In this document: positions 9,945 to 18,073 of the stretch, piece by piece
How the letters are laid out: the number at the start of each line of letters is the position of its first letter
How positions within the stretch are numbered: position 1 is the stretch's first letter
DNA from: an uncultured Actinomycetes bacterium
GTDB taxonomy: Bacteria; Actinomycetota; Coriobacteriia; Coriobacteriales; Atopobiaceae
Reading direction: 5' to 3'
DNA length: 55,625 nucleotides
NCBI GenBank assembly: GCA_900314685.1
Contig: OMWE01000016.1
Location: forward strand, 1-55,625
Made by a program: the position numbers and the translations under genes
Notes under the pieces: generated by a model
Database searches by the model: none
The model's input: the letters and a program-made list of their open reading frames with translations, nothing else
Told to the model about the DNA's origin: nothing

Positions 9945-11912
9945 ATGCCAGCTAGGATTCTCGGCGGACGCTATGAAGTGCAGGACAAGGTCGGCACCGG
10001 TGGCATGGCCATCGTGTACCGCGGCCTCGACCAGGTGCTCGGGCGCACCGTGGCCATCAAGACGATGCTGCCGCAGTATGCGACCGACCCCTCCTTTGCC
10101 GCGCGCTTCAAGCAGGAGGCGCAGGCGGCCGCCGCGCTGCAGAGCCCGTACATCGTCTCGGTCTACGACTGGGGCAAGGACGGCGACACCTACTACATCG
10201 TGATGGAGTACCTGCGCGGCACCGACCTCAAGAGCGGCATCCGCAAGCACGGCGCGCTGGACTGCAAGAAGGTCGCGCAGATCGGCAGCCAGATCGCCCA
10301 GGCCCTCTCGGTCGCGCACCGTCACGACATCATCCACCGCGACATCAAGCCGCAGAACATCATGGTGCAGCCCGACGGCAACATCAAGGTGATGGACTTC
10401 GGCATCGCCCGCGCCAAGAACAGCCACCTCACGCAGGACAATTCCGTGCTCGGCACCGCCCACTACGTCTCCCCCGAGCAGACGCAGGGCAAGGAGCTCG
10501 GCCCCACCACCGACATCTACTCCCTGGGCATCGTGATGTACGAGGCCGCCACGGGCACCGTGCCCTTTGACGGCGACGACGCGATCTCGGTCGCGCTCAA
10601 GCAGGTCAACGAGCAGCCCCAGCCCCCCAGCCAGCGCAACCCCGCCATCGACCCCTCGCTCGAGGGCATCATCCTCAAGTGCATGCAGAAGGACCCGGCC
10701 AACCGTTTCCAGACCGCCGACGAGCTCGTGCGCGTGCTGCACGACTACCTGGCTGGCCGCCTGCAGGCCGTGAACACCGCCACCTCCGTGATGGCCGTGC
10801 CCGCCGCCTCGCAGATCGGCAACAACGCCACCCGCCCGATGCGGCCCGTCGCCGCCACCGGCAACGTCCGCACACGCCAGACCACGGCGACCGAGCTCGC
10901 CCGCCAGCAGCAGGAGGCCGAGGAAAAGAAGCACAAGCGCAACCTCGCGACCGGCATCATCGTGGGCATCATCGCCGTGGCCGTGCTCGTCTTTGGCCTG
11001 TACTCCTTCATCTCGTCCAGCTCGGGCACGCAGCCCGTCCCCAACCTGGCCAACATGAGCCAGGAGGACGCGGTCGCCGCGATCCAGGACACCGACTGGT
11101 TCGAGGTCGGCGAGATCAAGCAGGAGTACAGCGACTCCGTCGAGTCCGGCGACGTGATCGACCAGGACCCGGCTGCCGGTAAGATGTTTGCCAAGGGCAC
11201 GGCCATCACGCTCTACGTCTCCAAGGGCGAGGAACCCGCGGCCGACGAGGAGGTCCCCGACCTGTCCGACATGACCGCGTCGGAGGCCGAGGCCGAGCTC
11301 GCCAAGCACAACCTCGTGCCCAAGGCCGGCGACGGCGTCCACAGCTCGGACGTCGAGGTCGGCAAGGTCGCGCAGCAGGACCCGCCCGCGGGCACCACGG
11401 TCAAGGCCGGCGACACCGTCACCTACCAGCTGTCCCTCGGCGCCGAGGAGGTCGACGTCCCCGACGTTGTCGGCTGGGGCGAGAGCGACGCCACTGCCAA
11501 GCTGCAGGATGCCGGCTTCGACGTGAGCGTCGTCTACGACGACAGCGACACCGTCGACGAGGGTCTGGTCATCCGCCAGTCCGTCACGGGCACGGCCGAC
11601 AAGGGCTCCAGCATCACCATCACCGTTTCTACCGGCTCCGCAAAGACGGACGTGCCCTCCGTGGTCGGCTGGTCGGAGAGCGAGGCCACCAGCGAGCTGC
11701 GCAACAGCGGCTTTGCGGTCAGCGTGAGCGAGCAGTCCAGCTCCTCGGTCGCCGCCGGCGTCGTGATCTCCCAGACCCCGAGCGGCGGCTCGTCCGCAGC
11801 CAGCGGCACGACCGTCACAATCACGGTCTCCACCGGCCCCGCCTCCGACAACGGCGGCGGCAACGGCGGCGGTGGCAACGGCGGCGCGGACTCGACGGAC
11901 GACGGCCAGTAA
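9945..11912 (+). CDS. pknB: PASTA-repeat Ser/Thr protein kinase (PknB-like)
   Basis: A 655-residue transmembrane kinase. The kinase domain (about 8-275) has GTGGMA, VAIK, HRDIKPQN (catalytic D133), MDFG and SPEQ motifs, all intact. A juxtamembrane region (about 280-335) leads to one membrane segment (about 337-357, GIIVGIIAVAVLVFGLYSF) and four external PASTA repeats (about 365-430, 432-502, 503-570, 571-640), the usual sensor of muropeptides and lipid II. The tail is Gly/Asn-rich. AAGGGAG lies 8 bases before the ATG. A 223-base gap (9722-9944) separates it from the fusion gene and may contain its own promoter; I saw no clear hairpin there. It is the likely master kinase of the locus. Confidence 0.96.
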   Translation: MPARILGGRYEVQDKVGTGGMAIVYRGLDQVLGRTVAIKTMLPQYATDPSFAARFKQEAQAAAALQSPYIVSVYDWGKDGDTYYIVMEYLRGTDLKSGIRKHGALDCKKVAQIGSQIAQALSVAHRHDIIHRDIKPQNIMVQPDGNIKVMDFGIARAKNSHLTQDNSVLGTAHYVSPEQTQGKELGPTTDIYSLGIVMYEAATGTVPFDGDDAISVALKQVNEQPQPPSQRNPAIDPSLEGIILKCMQKDPANRFQTADELVRVLHDYLAGRLQAVNTATSVMAVPAASQIGNNATRPMRPVAATGNVRTRQTTATELARQQQEAEEKKHKRNLATGIIVGIIAVAVLVFGLYSFISSSSGTQPVPNLANMSQEDAVAAIQDTDWFEVGEIKQEYSDSVESGDVIDQDPAAGKMFAKGTAITLYVSKGEEPAADEEVPDLSDMTASEAEAELAKHNLVPKAGDGVHSSDVEVGKVAQQDPPAGTTVKAGDTVTYQLSLGAEEVDVPDVVGWGESDATAKLQDAGFDVSVVYDDSDTVDEGLVIRQSVTGTADKGSSITITVSTGSAKTDVPSVVGWSESEATSELRNSGFAVSVSEQSSSSVAAGVVISQTPSGGSSAASGTTVTITVSTGPASDNGGGNGGGGNGGADSTDDGQ

Positions 11913-12060
11913 CGCGCGGGATGCCGGTGCCCAGTCCCGCGCCCGGCCCCGCGTCCGCACCCGGCACACCATCCCCCCGCATCACGCGACCCCCAGGGCG
12001 GTGAGTTCGCAGGCTCGCCGCCTTTTTATCCCCGTCTTGACCGTCCGGCCCACGCGTCAT

Positions 12061-12616
12061 TCGCACAACTGGGTGCTTTCTTGCAATCTGCGCCTTTTCT
12101 CCTCGCCCGTGCGAGACAGGGACGCTCGCAACGCCGAATCATTTCGCACGGACGGCCGCTTCCTCGGTTTTTTCCGAGAATCCGCCCGCTGGTGCGAAGT
12201 CCACGGTGCCCGGGCGCCAAGACGTCTTGCACCGTCGGGCCCTTCCTCCCCGCTTCGCGAGAAACACGTCGATCGTGTGAGCCCTGCCCCCGAGCCCGGG
12301 GCAGGGCCGCCCGCGCCATCTCGACGAGAGCCTCGCACGGACCGACACTTTCCTGGGAGTTCGCTTGAATGCGGGCGGTCGTGTGAGACACACAGTCGCT
12401 TGTAGCCGGTACATAAGCCAAACGGCTATGCACGGGTATTTGAGCATCTAGCACTAGCGGCACGTTTCTTTCCCGGCTGCAAGATTCCATGCTGTTGTGC
12501 GAGGTCGGCTACGCGTCACAGCGCATTCGTCTTGTACCGCGCCGCCTCCAATCCATGCCACTTCGCATGAACGGGTGCTTTCTCCACGATTTGCACAAAA
12601 ATGCAAAGCCGTGCGA
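12061..12616. repeat. Array B: phased inverted-repeat units, core TCGCAC / GTGCGA
   Basis: Six 54-base units. Left halves start at 12061, 12144, 12227, 12333, 12449, 12563; right halves at 12107, 12190, 12273, 12379, 12495, 12609; every distance is exactly 46 bases. Typical halves are TCGCACGG and CCGTGCGA. The inner part shares a block resembling ACGGGTGCTTTCTCC. Linkers are 29, 29, 52, 62 and 60 bases. Periods are 83, 83, 106, 116 and 114, almost the same series as array A although the sequences differ. A decayed seventh unit may lie at 12641-12692. The rest of 11913-12874 shows nothing else but two short direct repeats just before the next gene. Confidence 0.85.
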
Positions 12617-12874
12617 AGTACCTCTGGGATAAGGCCCACCTTGCAAGCTTCGATTTTTTCGATGCCTGACCTGCGACTGCAAGCTAACTCGACAAGTTTG
12701 TAACAAGCTGCGTGCAAGCTGCCGACAAGCTCAGTTGAGAAAGTAGCCGACTCCCAACACCTCAGGTATTAGCCTTGCCACCACCCGACCACGGTGTCAG
12801 GGAGATACTTCGCTGGCACAGCGGGGAGGTATTGCGCGGGTACAGCGGCGAGTCAATTTGAGGAAGGACGGGCT

Positions 12875-14203
12875 ATGGGAGCTGAACAGGAACACATCGT
12901 TCTTAGCCATATGACAGCTTTTCGGTACTGGAGGTTGGCTTCGGCCGGCCTTATTGCCATGCCGACGAGATGCCGCGTGAACGACCTCTCGCAGGCGACG
13001 AGCACCCTGAGAAACATCAATCCGGCACACCTGGCATGGCGGACTATCACTCCCGCCGTCTTGACCGAACACGGAATCGTACCGCGCTCCGCCCTCGAAC
13101 CTGGGCTGAGGCTCCTTGCCAGCCGCGGCGCAATCCCCGCATTCAAGGATTTGGCGAGCGCCGTCGACCCATCAGCGGACACAGCCCGATGCAGGCGGAG
13201 CATCTTGCACGAATTGGTCCGTCTGCTGTGGAGCAAGACGGACAGTGGGCTCATAGGGCTGCAGACCGCACCGGAGCGGCCCGATTTCAGCTACTCGTTT
13301 CCCCTGCCGCTCGATGTCTTGCTGGGCGAACGCGGCGCCCGATGCCCGTCATCGACGATTCGGCCCCATTGTCATCGGCAGCCCCTGCCCAGGGGCGCAT
13401 TATGGCGCATCAACCAGTCTGTGCTCATAGTTTCTCCCGCTTTCTTGGTCGCCCAGCTCGCAGGCCAGTGCGTCGGACAACCCCATATCGTTATTGCCGG
13501 CGGTGTTGAGCTTGCCGGTACTTACTCGCTCCTGCCGCCCGGTTATGTTGACTGCGGCAAATTGATAGATGAAGGGCGAGACTTCATCGCCAAGGATGGG
13601 ACCTTGCTCGGCGATGGCTACGCGCATTCGCAGCCTGTGCTGAATCCCTCCCTCCTCAGCGCCGCACTGACACCTGGATGCGCGGGCTATTCGACCGCCA
13701 AAGCGGCAGGCCCCTACATCATTTCGGGCAGCGCATCTCCGTTTGAAACGGACACTCACACCTCGCTATCTCCCCGCTACCCACTCGGCGGCTTTTCGGC
13801 TGGAATCCCCGCGCTCAATACCCCAGTCCACCTGTCTCCCGAAGCTCAAGCCCTCTATGACAATAAGCAAACCTGCGTGCCCGACGCTCTGTACTCTGGC
13901 AGGGGGCGGCAGCGTGTCGACGTCGAACCCGGCGGTGACGTCTGGCACGGCAGCTCTTGGAAGCAGGACAACAAGAGAAGACAGGCCCTCGAGCGTGACG
14001 GTTATGACGTGGTCGCTGTCAGCTGGGACGAATTCGCGGATTTTTCGCGCTGGTCCCTAATAGCGGAGTCCATCGTTGCGCGCCTCAGGTTCAGCAGAGA
14101 GCCTCCCTCCACCCGCAATCGCGAAAAGCAGGCCTTGGTTCATGCGGACCTCGTCAACCCCGATCTGTTGCGCGACTCATTTGGTCTCCCAGCCGAAGAG
14201 TAA
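12875..14203 (+). CDS. Putative AbiEi/nuclease-like protein next to array B
   Basis: A 442-residue protein I cannot place firmly. The ATG at 12875 is chosen because GAGGAAGGA lies upstream; an in-frame ATG exists at 12794 but would translate a short repeat. The N-terminus, with LSHMTAFRYWR (about 12-22), resembles the start of AbiEi-type antitoxin-like proteins. The C-terminal part has acidic residues, then VWHGSSWKQDNKRRQALERD and GYDVVAVSWDEF (about 340-385), a layout like the DUF559/Vsr branch of PD-(D/E)XK nucleases. Its base composition is clearly less GC-rich than the neighbours and its 3' side faces tRNA-Arg, both consistent with acquisition by transfer. It could equally be a DNA-binding protein with no nuclease activity. 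Confidence 0.6.
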   Translation: MGAEQEHIVLSHMTAFRYWRLASAGLIAMPTRCRVNDLSQATSTLRNINPAHLAWRTITPAVLTEHGIVPRSALEPGLRLLASRGAIPAFKDLASAVDPSADTARCRRSILHELVRLLWSKTDSGLIGLQTAPERPDFSYSFPLPLDVLLGERGARCPSSTIRPHCHRQPLPRGALWRINQSVLIVSPAFLVAQLAGQCVGQPHIVIAGGVELAGTYSLLPPGYVDCGKLIDEGRDFIAKDGTLLGDGYAHSQPVLNPSLLSAALTPGCAGYSTAKAAGPYIISGSASPFETDTHTSLSPRYPLGGFSAGIPALNTPVHLSPEAQALYDNKQTCVPDALYSGRGRQRVDVEPGGDVWHGSSWKQDNKRRQALERDGYDVVAVSWDEFADFSRWSLIAESIVARLRFSREPPSTRNREKQALVHADLVNPDLLRDSFGLPAEE

Positions 14204-14240
14204 CGTTGTCTTGCTGGGGATAACGTATTCTTGCTGGGGC
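14201..14240. repeat. Two tandem 20-bp repeats at the 3' end of the nuclease-like gene
   Basis: TAACGTTGTCTTGCTGGGGA (14201-14220) is followed directly by TAACGTATTCTTGCTGGGGC (14221-14240). The first copy includes the stop codon of the preceding gene. Confidence 0.8.
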
Positions 14241-14288
14241 GCCGCCCTTTGGTCAAGAGGCAGCAGTGCCTTTGGCCAATGGGCGGCG
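14240..14288. repeat. 49-base strong hairpin after the nuclease-like gene
   Basis: Arms 14240-14262 and 14267-14288 are inverted copies with few mismatches, closed by a GCAG loop, giving a very stable stem (CGCCGCCC outermost, pairing with GGGCGGCG). No T-run follows on the plus strand, so it is not a classical terminator, though it could protect or end the upstream transcript. Confidence 0.7.
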
Positions 14289-14326
14289 GTACCTTTGATT
14301 GAACGCGTGATTGAATCAGCCCGCGC

Positions 14327-14367
14327 GAAAGAAAAGCAGGTCGGGCGCAATGCGCATCCGACCTGCT
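14327..14367 (-). terminator. Intrinsic terminator of tRNA-Arg
   Basis: On the minus strand AGCAGGTCGG (14335-14344) pairs with CCGACCTGCT (14358-14367) and is followed by TTTTCTTTC. It starts about 9 bases beyond the tRNA 3' end. Confidence 0.9.
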
Positions 14368-14376
14368 ATAACGTGC

Positions 14377-14452
14377 TGGTGACCCCGGGCGGATTCGAAC
14401 CGTCGACACCAGGTTTAGGAAACCTGTGCTCTATCCCCTGAGCTACGGGGCC
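14377..14452 (-). tRNA. tRNA-Arg (anticodon CCU)
   Basis: A full 76-base cloverleaf including encoded CCA. The acceptor arm GGCCCCG pairs with CGGGGTC with one G-U pair; the anticodon stem CAGGT/ACCTG encloses TTCCTAA, giving CCU, which reads AGG; the T arm contains GTTCGAAT. AGG is a rare codon in GC-rich actinobacteria. Its 3' end faces the nuclease-like gene and array B, the usual side for integrated elements, but I found no duplicated 3' end that would mark an attachment site. Confidence 0.97.
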
Positions 14453-14496
14453 GTGCGTAAGACATTCTAGCCTACTTGCGCCTCGCGTGGCACGCG

Positions 14497-14559
14497 GATT
14501 GCCCGCACCTTCGTGCAGATTGCCCGCACCTTCGTGCGGTTTGCCCGTGCCGGCACGGA
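14497..14559. repeat. Three tandem 21-bp repeats with internal mini-hairpins
   Basis: GATTGCCCGCACCTTCGTGC plus one base occurs at 14497-14517 and 14518-14538, with a diverged third copy at 14539-14559 (GTTTGCCCGTGCCGGCACGG). Each copy carries a small stem (GCAC-CTTC-GTGC, or GTGCCGGCAC in copy three); the change in copy three keeps the stem. They lie between tRNA-Arg and the membrane protein gene. Confidence 0.8.
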
Positions 14560-14622
14560 AGCCGCTCGCGCCACCGACTACCGCTGGCACCACGGACCGC
14601 ACCGCACCGCAACGCCGCACCC

Positions 14623-15357
14623 TTACTTGTGCTGCTCGTGGCGCGCGGAGGGTTTGTGGCCGGCGCCGGCCTTCTCCTTAGCGCGGGCCTGGGCCTCGCG
14701 CTCCTCTTCCTGTGCGGCGAGGAACTGACGCACGCGCTTGTCGGACATGCTCGCGACCTCGGCGTCCGCGGCCTGGCGCATGGGACGCACGACGCGCCAG
14801 TCGTAGATGAAGCCGCCGATGATCGACGCGTACGCGATGACCAGCAGCACAACCATGAGGACCGTGACAGACTGGGCGGACTCCTTGTCCTTGCCAAAGA
14901 TCGCGGAGACGATGAAGCTCAGCACGGTGAAGCCCATACCGACGCCCAGCAGGATCCACCAGATGCGCTGGCTGCGCTTGTAGGAGTCGTGGCCGGCGAG
15001 GATGGCGCGGGAGGCGTCGGCACGGCGGTCGGCCGCGTCGCGCTCGCGCATGCGCTTTTCCTTGCGCTCCTGCTTGGTCATCTCGGACTCGGACTTGCCG
15101 GTCTCGCCGTTGCGCGCATCCTCGGCGCTCACGTAGCGGACCGAGCCCGCAGCCTCGCGCTTGGGCTTGGCGCGCGAGACGGAGCGGCGGGAAAATCCCG
15201 TGCTTGCGCCGTTCGCGCCGCTGCCGGCAGCGCTGGCCGCACCGTCGGCAGCGGCATCCGCATCCGCCTGTGCGGCGTTCTTGTTGGTGCGCTCAAAGGG
15301 GTTGCCGGACTGGGCGACCTCCTCGCGGGCGCCGGCAAGGGTATCACGCAGTGACAT
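14623..15357 (-). CDS. Two-pass membrane protein downstream of purC, unknown function
   Basis: A 244-residue protein without a family I recognise. Residues 1-130 are charged and low in complexity (Ala-rich, then Lys/Arg/Glu-rich with a likely coiled-coil around TKQERKEKRMRERDAADRR). Two membrane segments follow (about 137-160, IWWILLGVGMGFTVLSFIVS, and 170-190, VTVLMVVLLVIAYASIIGGF), then an Ala/Glu-rich tail (about 205-244). The ATG at 15357 overlaps the end of purC by 14 bases and uses the AAGGAGA in purC as ribosome site, so it is translationally coupled to purC. The link to purine synthesis may be only transcriptional. Confidence 0.8.
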   Translation of the reverse strand: MSLRDTLAGAREEVAQSGNPFERTNKNAAQADADAAADGAASAAGSGANGASTGFSRRSVSRAKPKREAAGSVRYVSAEDARNGETGKSESEMTKQERKEKRMRERDAADRRADASRAILAGHDSYKRSQRIWWILLGVGMGFTVLSFIVSAIFGKDKESAQSVTVLMVVLLVIAYASIIGGFIYDWRVVRPMRQAADAEVASMSDKRVRQFLAAQEEEREAQARAKEKAGAGHKPSARHEQHK

Positions 15358-16240
15358 GGGTCTCCTTCATAGGCTTGAACTCGCGCCCGGTGATGATCTG
15401 GAACGCCTCCTGGTAGCGACGGGAGGTACCCTCGATGACCTCGGCGGGCAGGTGGGGCGGCTCGCCGGTCATGTCCCAGTTGGCCTTGAGCCAGTCGCGG
15501 ACAAACTGCTTGTCGTAGCTGGGCTGGACGTGCCCGGCGGCGTAGCCCTCGGCGGGCCAGAAGCGGCTGGAGTCCGGCGTGAGGCACTCGTCGATCAGCG
15601 TGAGCTCGCCGTCGATCAGGCCAAACTCGAATTTGGTGTCGGCGATGATGATGCCGCGGGTGGCCGCGTACTCGGCTGCGGCCTTGTAGATCGCGAGGCT
15701 GGCGTCGCGCAGGCGGGCGGCCAGGTCCGCGCCCACGATCTCGGCGCAGCGGTCAAACGAGATGTTCTCGTCGTGGTCGCCGATCTCGGCCTTGGTGGAC
15801 GGGGTGAAGATGGGCTCGGGCAGCTTGGACGCCTCGACCAGGCCTTCGGGCAGCTTGATGCCGCACACGGTGCGGTCCTGGTCGTAGGTCTTCTTGCCGG
15901 AGCCGGTGAGGTAGCCGCGGACGATGCACTCGATGGGGATGGTCTGCGCCTTCTTGACCAGCATGGAGCGGCCGGCCAGGTAGTCGGCGTACTGCGCGAA
16001 CTCGGCGGGCAGGTCGGCCACGTCGCAGGAGATGACGTGCGTCGGGATGAGGTCCTGGAAGCGGTCGAACCAAAAGGCCGAGATGCGCGTGAGGATCTCG
16101 CCCTTGTACGGGATCTCGTCGGGCAGGATGTAGTCGAACGCGCTCACGCGGTCGCTGGCCACCATCAGCAGCTTGTCGCCGCAGTCGTAGATGTCGCGCA
16201 CTTTGCCCTGGCTGTCGGGGCGCATGTTCAGTGCAGTCAT
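15344..16240 (-). CDS. purC: Phosphoribosylaminoimidazole-succinocarboxamide synthase
   Basis: A 298-residue SAICAR synthase. It joins CAIR and aspartate using ATP in de novo purine synthesis. Family motifs include GKVRDIYDCGDKLLMVASDR (substrate and ATP site), SAFD, PIECIVRGYLTGSG, DTKFEFG and DECLTPDSSRFWP. The length fits the longer actinobacterial form of PurC. The ATG at 16240 has GAGAGGAG about 5 bases upstream. purB, whose product splits SAICAR in the next step, lies about 4 kb away on the same strand but is separated by other genes. The gap 16241-16408 shows nothing I can name. Confidence 0.97.
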   Translation of the reverse strand: MTALNMRPDSQGKVRDIYDCGDKLLMVASDRVSAFDYILPDEIPYKGEILTRISAFWFDRFQDLIPTHVISCDVADLPAEFAQYADYLAGRSMLVKKAQTIPIECIVRGYLTGSGKKTYDQDRTVCGIKLPEGLVEASKLPEPIFTPSTKAEIGDHDENISFDRCAEIVGADLAARLRDASLAIYKAAAEYAATRGIIIADTKFEFGLIDGELTLIDECLTPDSSRFWPAEGYAAGHVQPSYDKQFVRDWLKANWDMTGEPPHLPAEVIEGTSRRYQEAFQIITGREFKPMKETHVTA

Positions 16241-16408
16241 GGAACTCCTCTCATCACGTCTGCTGCAATCTCGCCGCAGGCAAACACACAGATTATACGG
16301 GAAGCGTTAGCTGCCCACCACCTGCGTTTGCGCCGCTCACGTAATCGTCAGCATGCGCGGGCGGTCGTGCGGGCGGGAAGACACACGTGGCGCCCGGCGC
16401 CCGCACGC

Positions 16409-17926
16409 CTACGCCTCGGTTTCCGCCCGCTCCTCGTGGTGACGGCCGTGGCGCTGCTGGTCGATCGGGAGGCGCAGCGTGAAGGTCGTGCCCTTGCCCA
16501 GCTCGGACTCGACGGAGATCGTGCCGTTGTGCTGGTCGACGATGCCCTTGGTGATCGCGAGGCCCACGCCCAGGCCGCCCGCGGCGCGCTCGCGGCTGGC
16601 GTCGCTGCGCCAGAAACGCGCGAAGGTGCGCGGTATGTCTTCCTTGGCGATGCCCATGCCCGTATCGCGCACGGAGATCAGCACGTCATTGCGGTCCTGC
16701 TTGACGGTCACCACGACCCAGCCGCCCTCCGAGGTATAGCGCATGGCGTTGGAGAGCAGGTTGGTCACGGCCTCGCTCACGCCGTCGGGGTCCACGTCGG
16801 CGTAGAGCTCGTTGTGAAGCGTCTTGTCGTCGAAGCGCAGCCGCACGCCCTTGGAGTCAAAGAGCCGGCTCTGCATGTCCACCAGGCTGCGCACCAGATA
16901 GACCACGTCGGTGTGCTGCGGGTTGAAGGAGGCCTTGCCGTTCTCGAGGCGCGAGAGGTGCAGCATGGCGTCCACCAGGCGGGACAGGCGGCGGACCTCG
17001 TCGTCCACGGTCTGCAGGTGCTCATCGTCCGCCGGCAGCACGCCGTCCTGCATGGCCTCGACCGTCGCCTGGATCGCCATGAGCGGCGTGCGGAGCTCGT
17101 GCGCGACGTCGCCCGTCAGGTGGCGCTCGTGCTTGATGTCGCGCTCGATCGTCGTGGCCATCTCGTCGAAGGTCTCGCCCAGCCGGCCGATCTCGTCCTC
17201 GCCGGTGAGCTTGGTGCGCGCCGTGAGGTCGCCGTTGCGGATCTGCGCGGCGGTGCTGGTGATGCGGTTGATCGGCCGCGCGAGCGAGCGCGAGGTCACA
17301 TAGCCCATGATGCAGGCGATCGCGACGGAGATCAGCGCGGCCTGCAGGATGGTCCGGTAGGAGTTCTTGCGGAACGTCGCGTCGGTCTCGGTCAGCAGCG
17401 ACCCCGCGCCCGTCGCCCACAGACGCACGCTGCCCACCTTGCGGCCGAGTGAGTTGTTGACGTCGGCCGAGACGAGCGCCACGGCGTTGTTGTCGATCGC
17501 CTCGCCGGTGTTTTTGGCGGTGATGGGGTCGCGGTCGTAGATGACCTTGCCCTGGGCGTCCAGAATCTGCACGCCGACCTCGCGGTTGTCCTTGACGATC
17601 GTGTCGCCAAAGGCCGTGACCTCGTCGGACCAGCCGCCCGCCTGCTCGTAGTGCGCGGCGAGCGTGTCGGCCGCCGACTGGGCCGCGGCCTGCATGTTCT
17701 GCCGCGTGTACCCCTGGAACTGGTCCTCCCACACATAGGCCAGCATCGCGGAGAAGAGCACCGCCGTGACCACCGCCGATAGGGCAAAGAAGAAGACCAT
17801 GCGCGCGCGGAACGTCTTGGTGGGACGCCTCGCGGGCTCCGGTTTCATCGTGTTGTAGGAGCCGCGTGCCGAGCCGTCCCTCTTGTCCGACTCAAAGTCG
17901 CGGCCGATGACAAAGCGCTCTGTCAC
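16409..17926 (-). CDS. Sensor histidine kinase with HAMP domain
   Basis: A 505-residue membrane sensor kinase. The GTG at 17926 is chosen because GAGGAGG lies just upstream; a longer ATG start at 17956 has no such site. After about 40 basic cytoplasmic residues come a first membrane segment (about 43-67), an external region of about 130 residues, a second membrane segment (about 195-217), a HAMP domain (about 218-268, RPINRITSTAAQIRNGDLTA), HisKA with phospho-acceptor H276 in AHELRTPL, and HATPase motifs NLLSNAMRYT, DTGMGI and GGLGVGLA. It is the partner of the response regulator encoded just upstream on the same strand. The signal sensed is unknown. Confidence 0.95.
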   Translation of the reverse strand: MTERFVIGRDFESDKRDGSARGSYNTMKPEPARRPTKTFRARMVFFFALSAVVTAVLFSAMLAYVWEDQFQGYTRQNMQAAAQSAADTLAAHYEQAGGWSDEVTAFGDTIVKDNREVGVQILDAQGKVIYDRDPITAKNTGEAIDNNAVALVSADVNNSLGRKVGSVRLWATGAGSLLTETDATFRKNSYRTILQAALISVAIACIMGYVTSRSLARPINRITSTAAQIRNGDLTARTKLTGEDEIGRLGETFDEMATTIERDIKHERHLTGDVAHELRTPLMAIQATVEAMQDGVLPADDEHLQTVDDEVRRLSRLVDAMLHLSRLENGKASFNPQHTDVVYLVRSLVDMQSRLFDSKGVRLRFDDKTLHNELYADVDPDGVSEAVTNLLSNAMRYTSEGGWVVVTVKQDRNDVLISVRDTGMGIAKEDIPRTFARFWRSDASRERAAGGLGVGLAITKGIVDQHNGTISVESELGKGTTFTLRLPIDQQRHGRHHEERAETEA

Positions 17927-18020
17927 GCTGCCTCCTCGCCGACGGGCCGCACCCACACGGCCGGCCCGTCTGCCGACGGCGCCCGCTCGCGCCGCGGGCC
18001 CGCTGCCTCAGACCTCCCGC

Positions 18021-18052
18021 AAAACACAACGCCGGGCGATTGCTCACCCGGC
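18021..18052 (-). terminator. Hairpin between response regulator and kinase genes, possible partial terminator
   Basis: On the minus strand GCCGGG.GA pairs with TC.CCCGGC (18031-18052) and is followed by GTTGTGTTTTG. The broken T-run suggests a weak terminator that would lower kinase expression relative to the regulator. Confidence 0.5.
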
Positions 18053-18073
18053 GCCTCGCATGCATGTCGCACG

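Noticed and set aside
6764..11972. Minus-strand frames of 800-1050 codons opposite the wall-synthesis and kinase genes
   Set aside because: His/Arg/Gly/Val-rich translations without any domain; typical antisense artefacts in GC-rich DNA.
14377..14452. Attachment-site scar at tRNA-Arg
   Set aside because: I searched the 2.4 kb on its 3' side for a duplicate of the tRNA end and saw none, so an integrated element is only suggested by composition and position.
15161..17452. 763-codon plus-strand frame opposite purC and the histidine kinase
   Set aside because: Antisense shadow; the minus-strand genes have full catalytic motifs.
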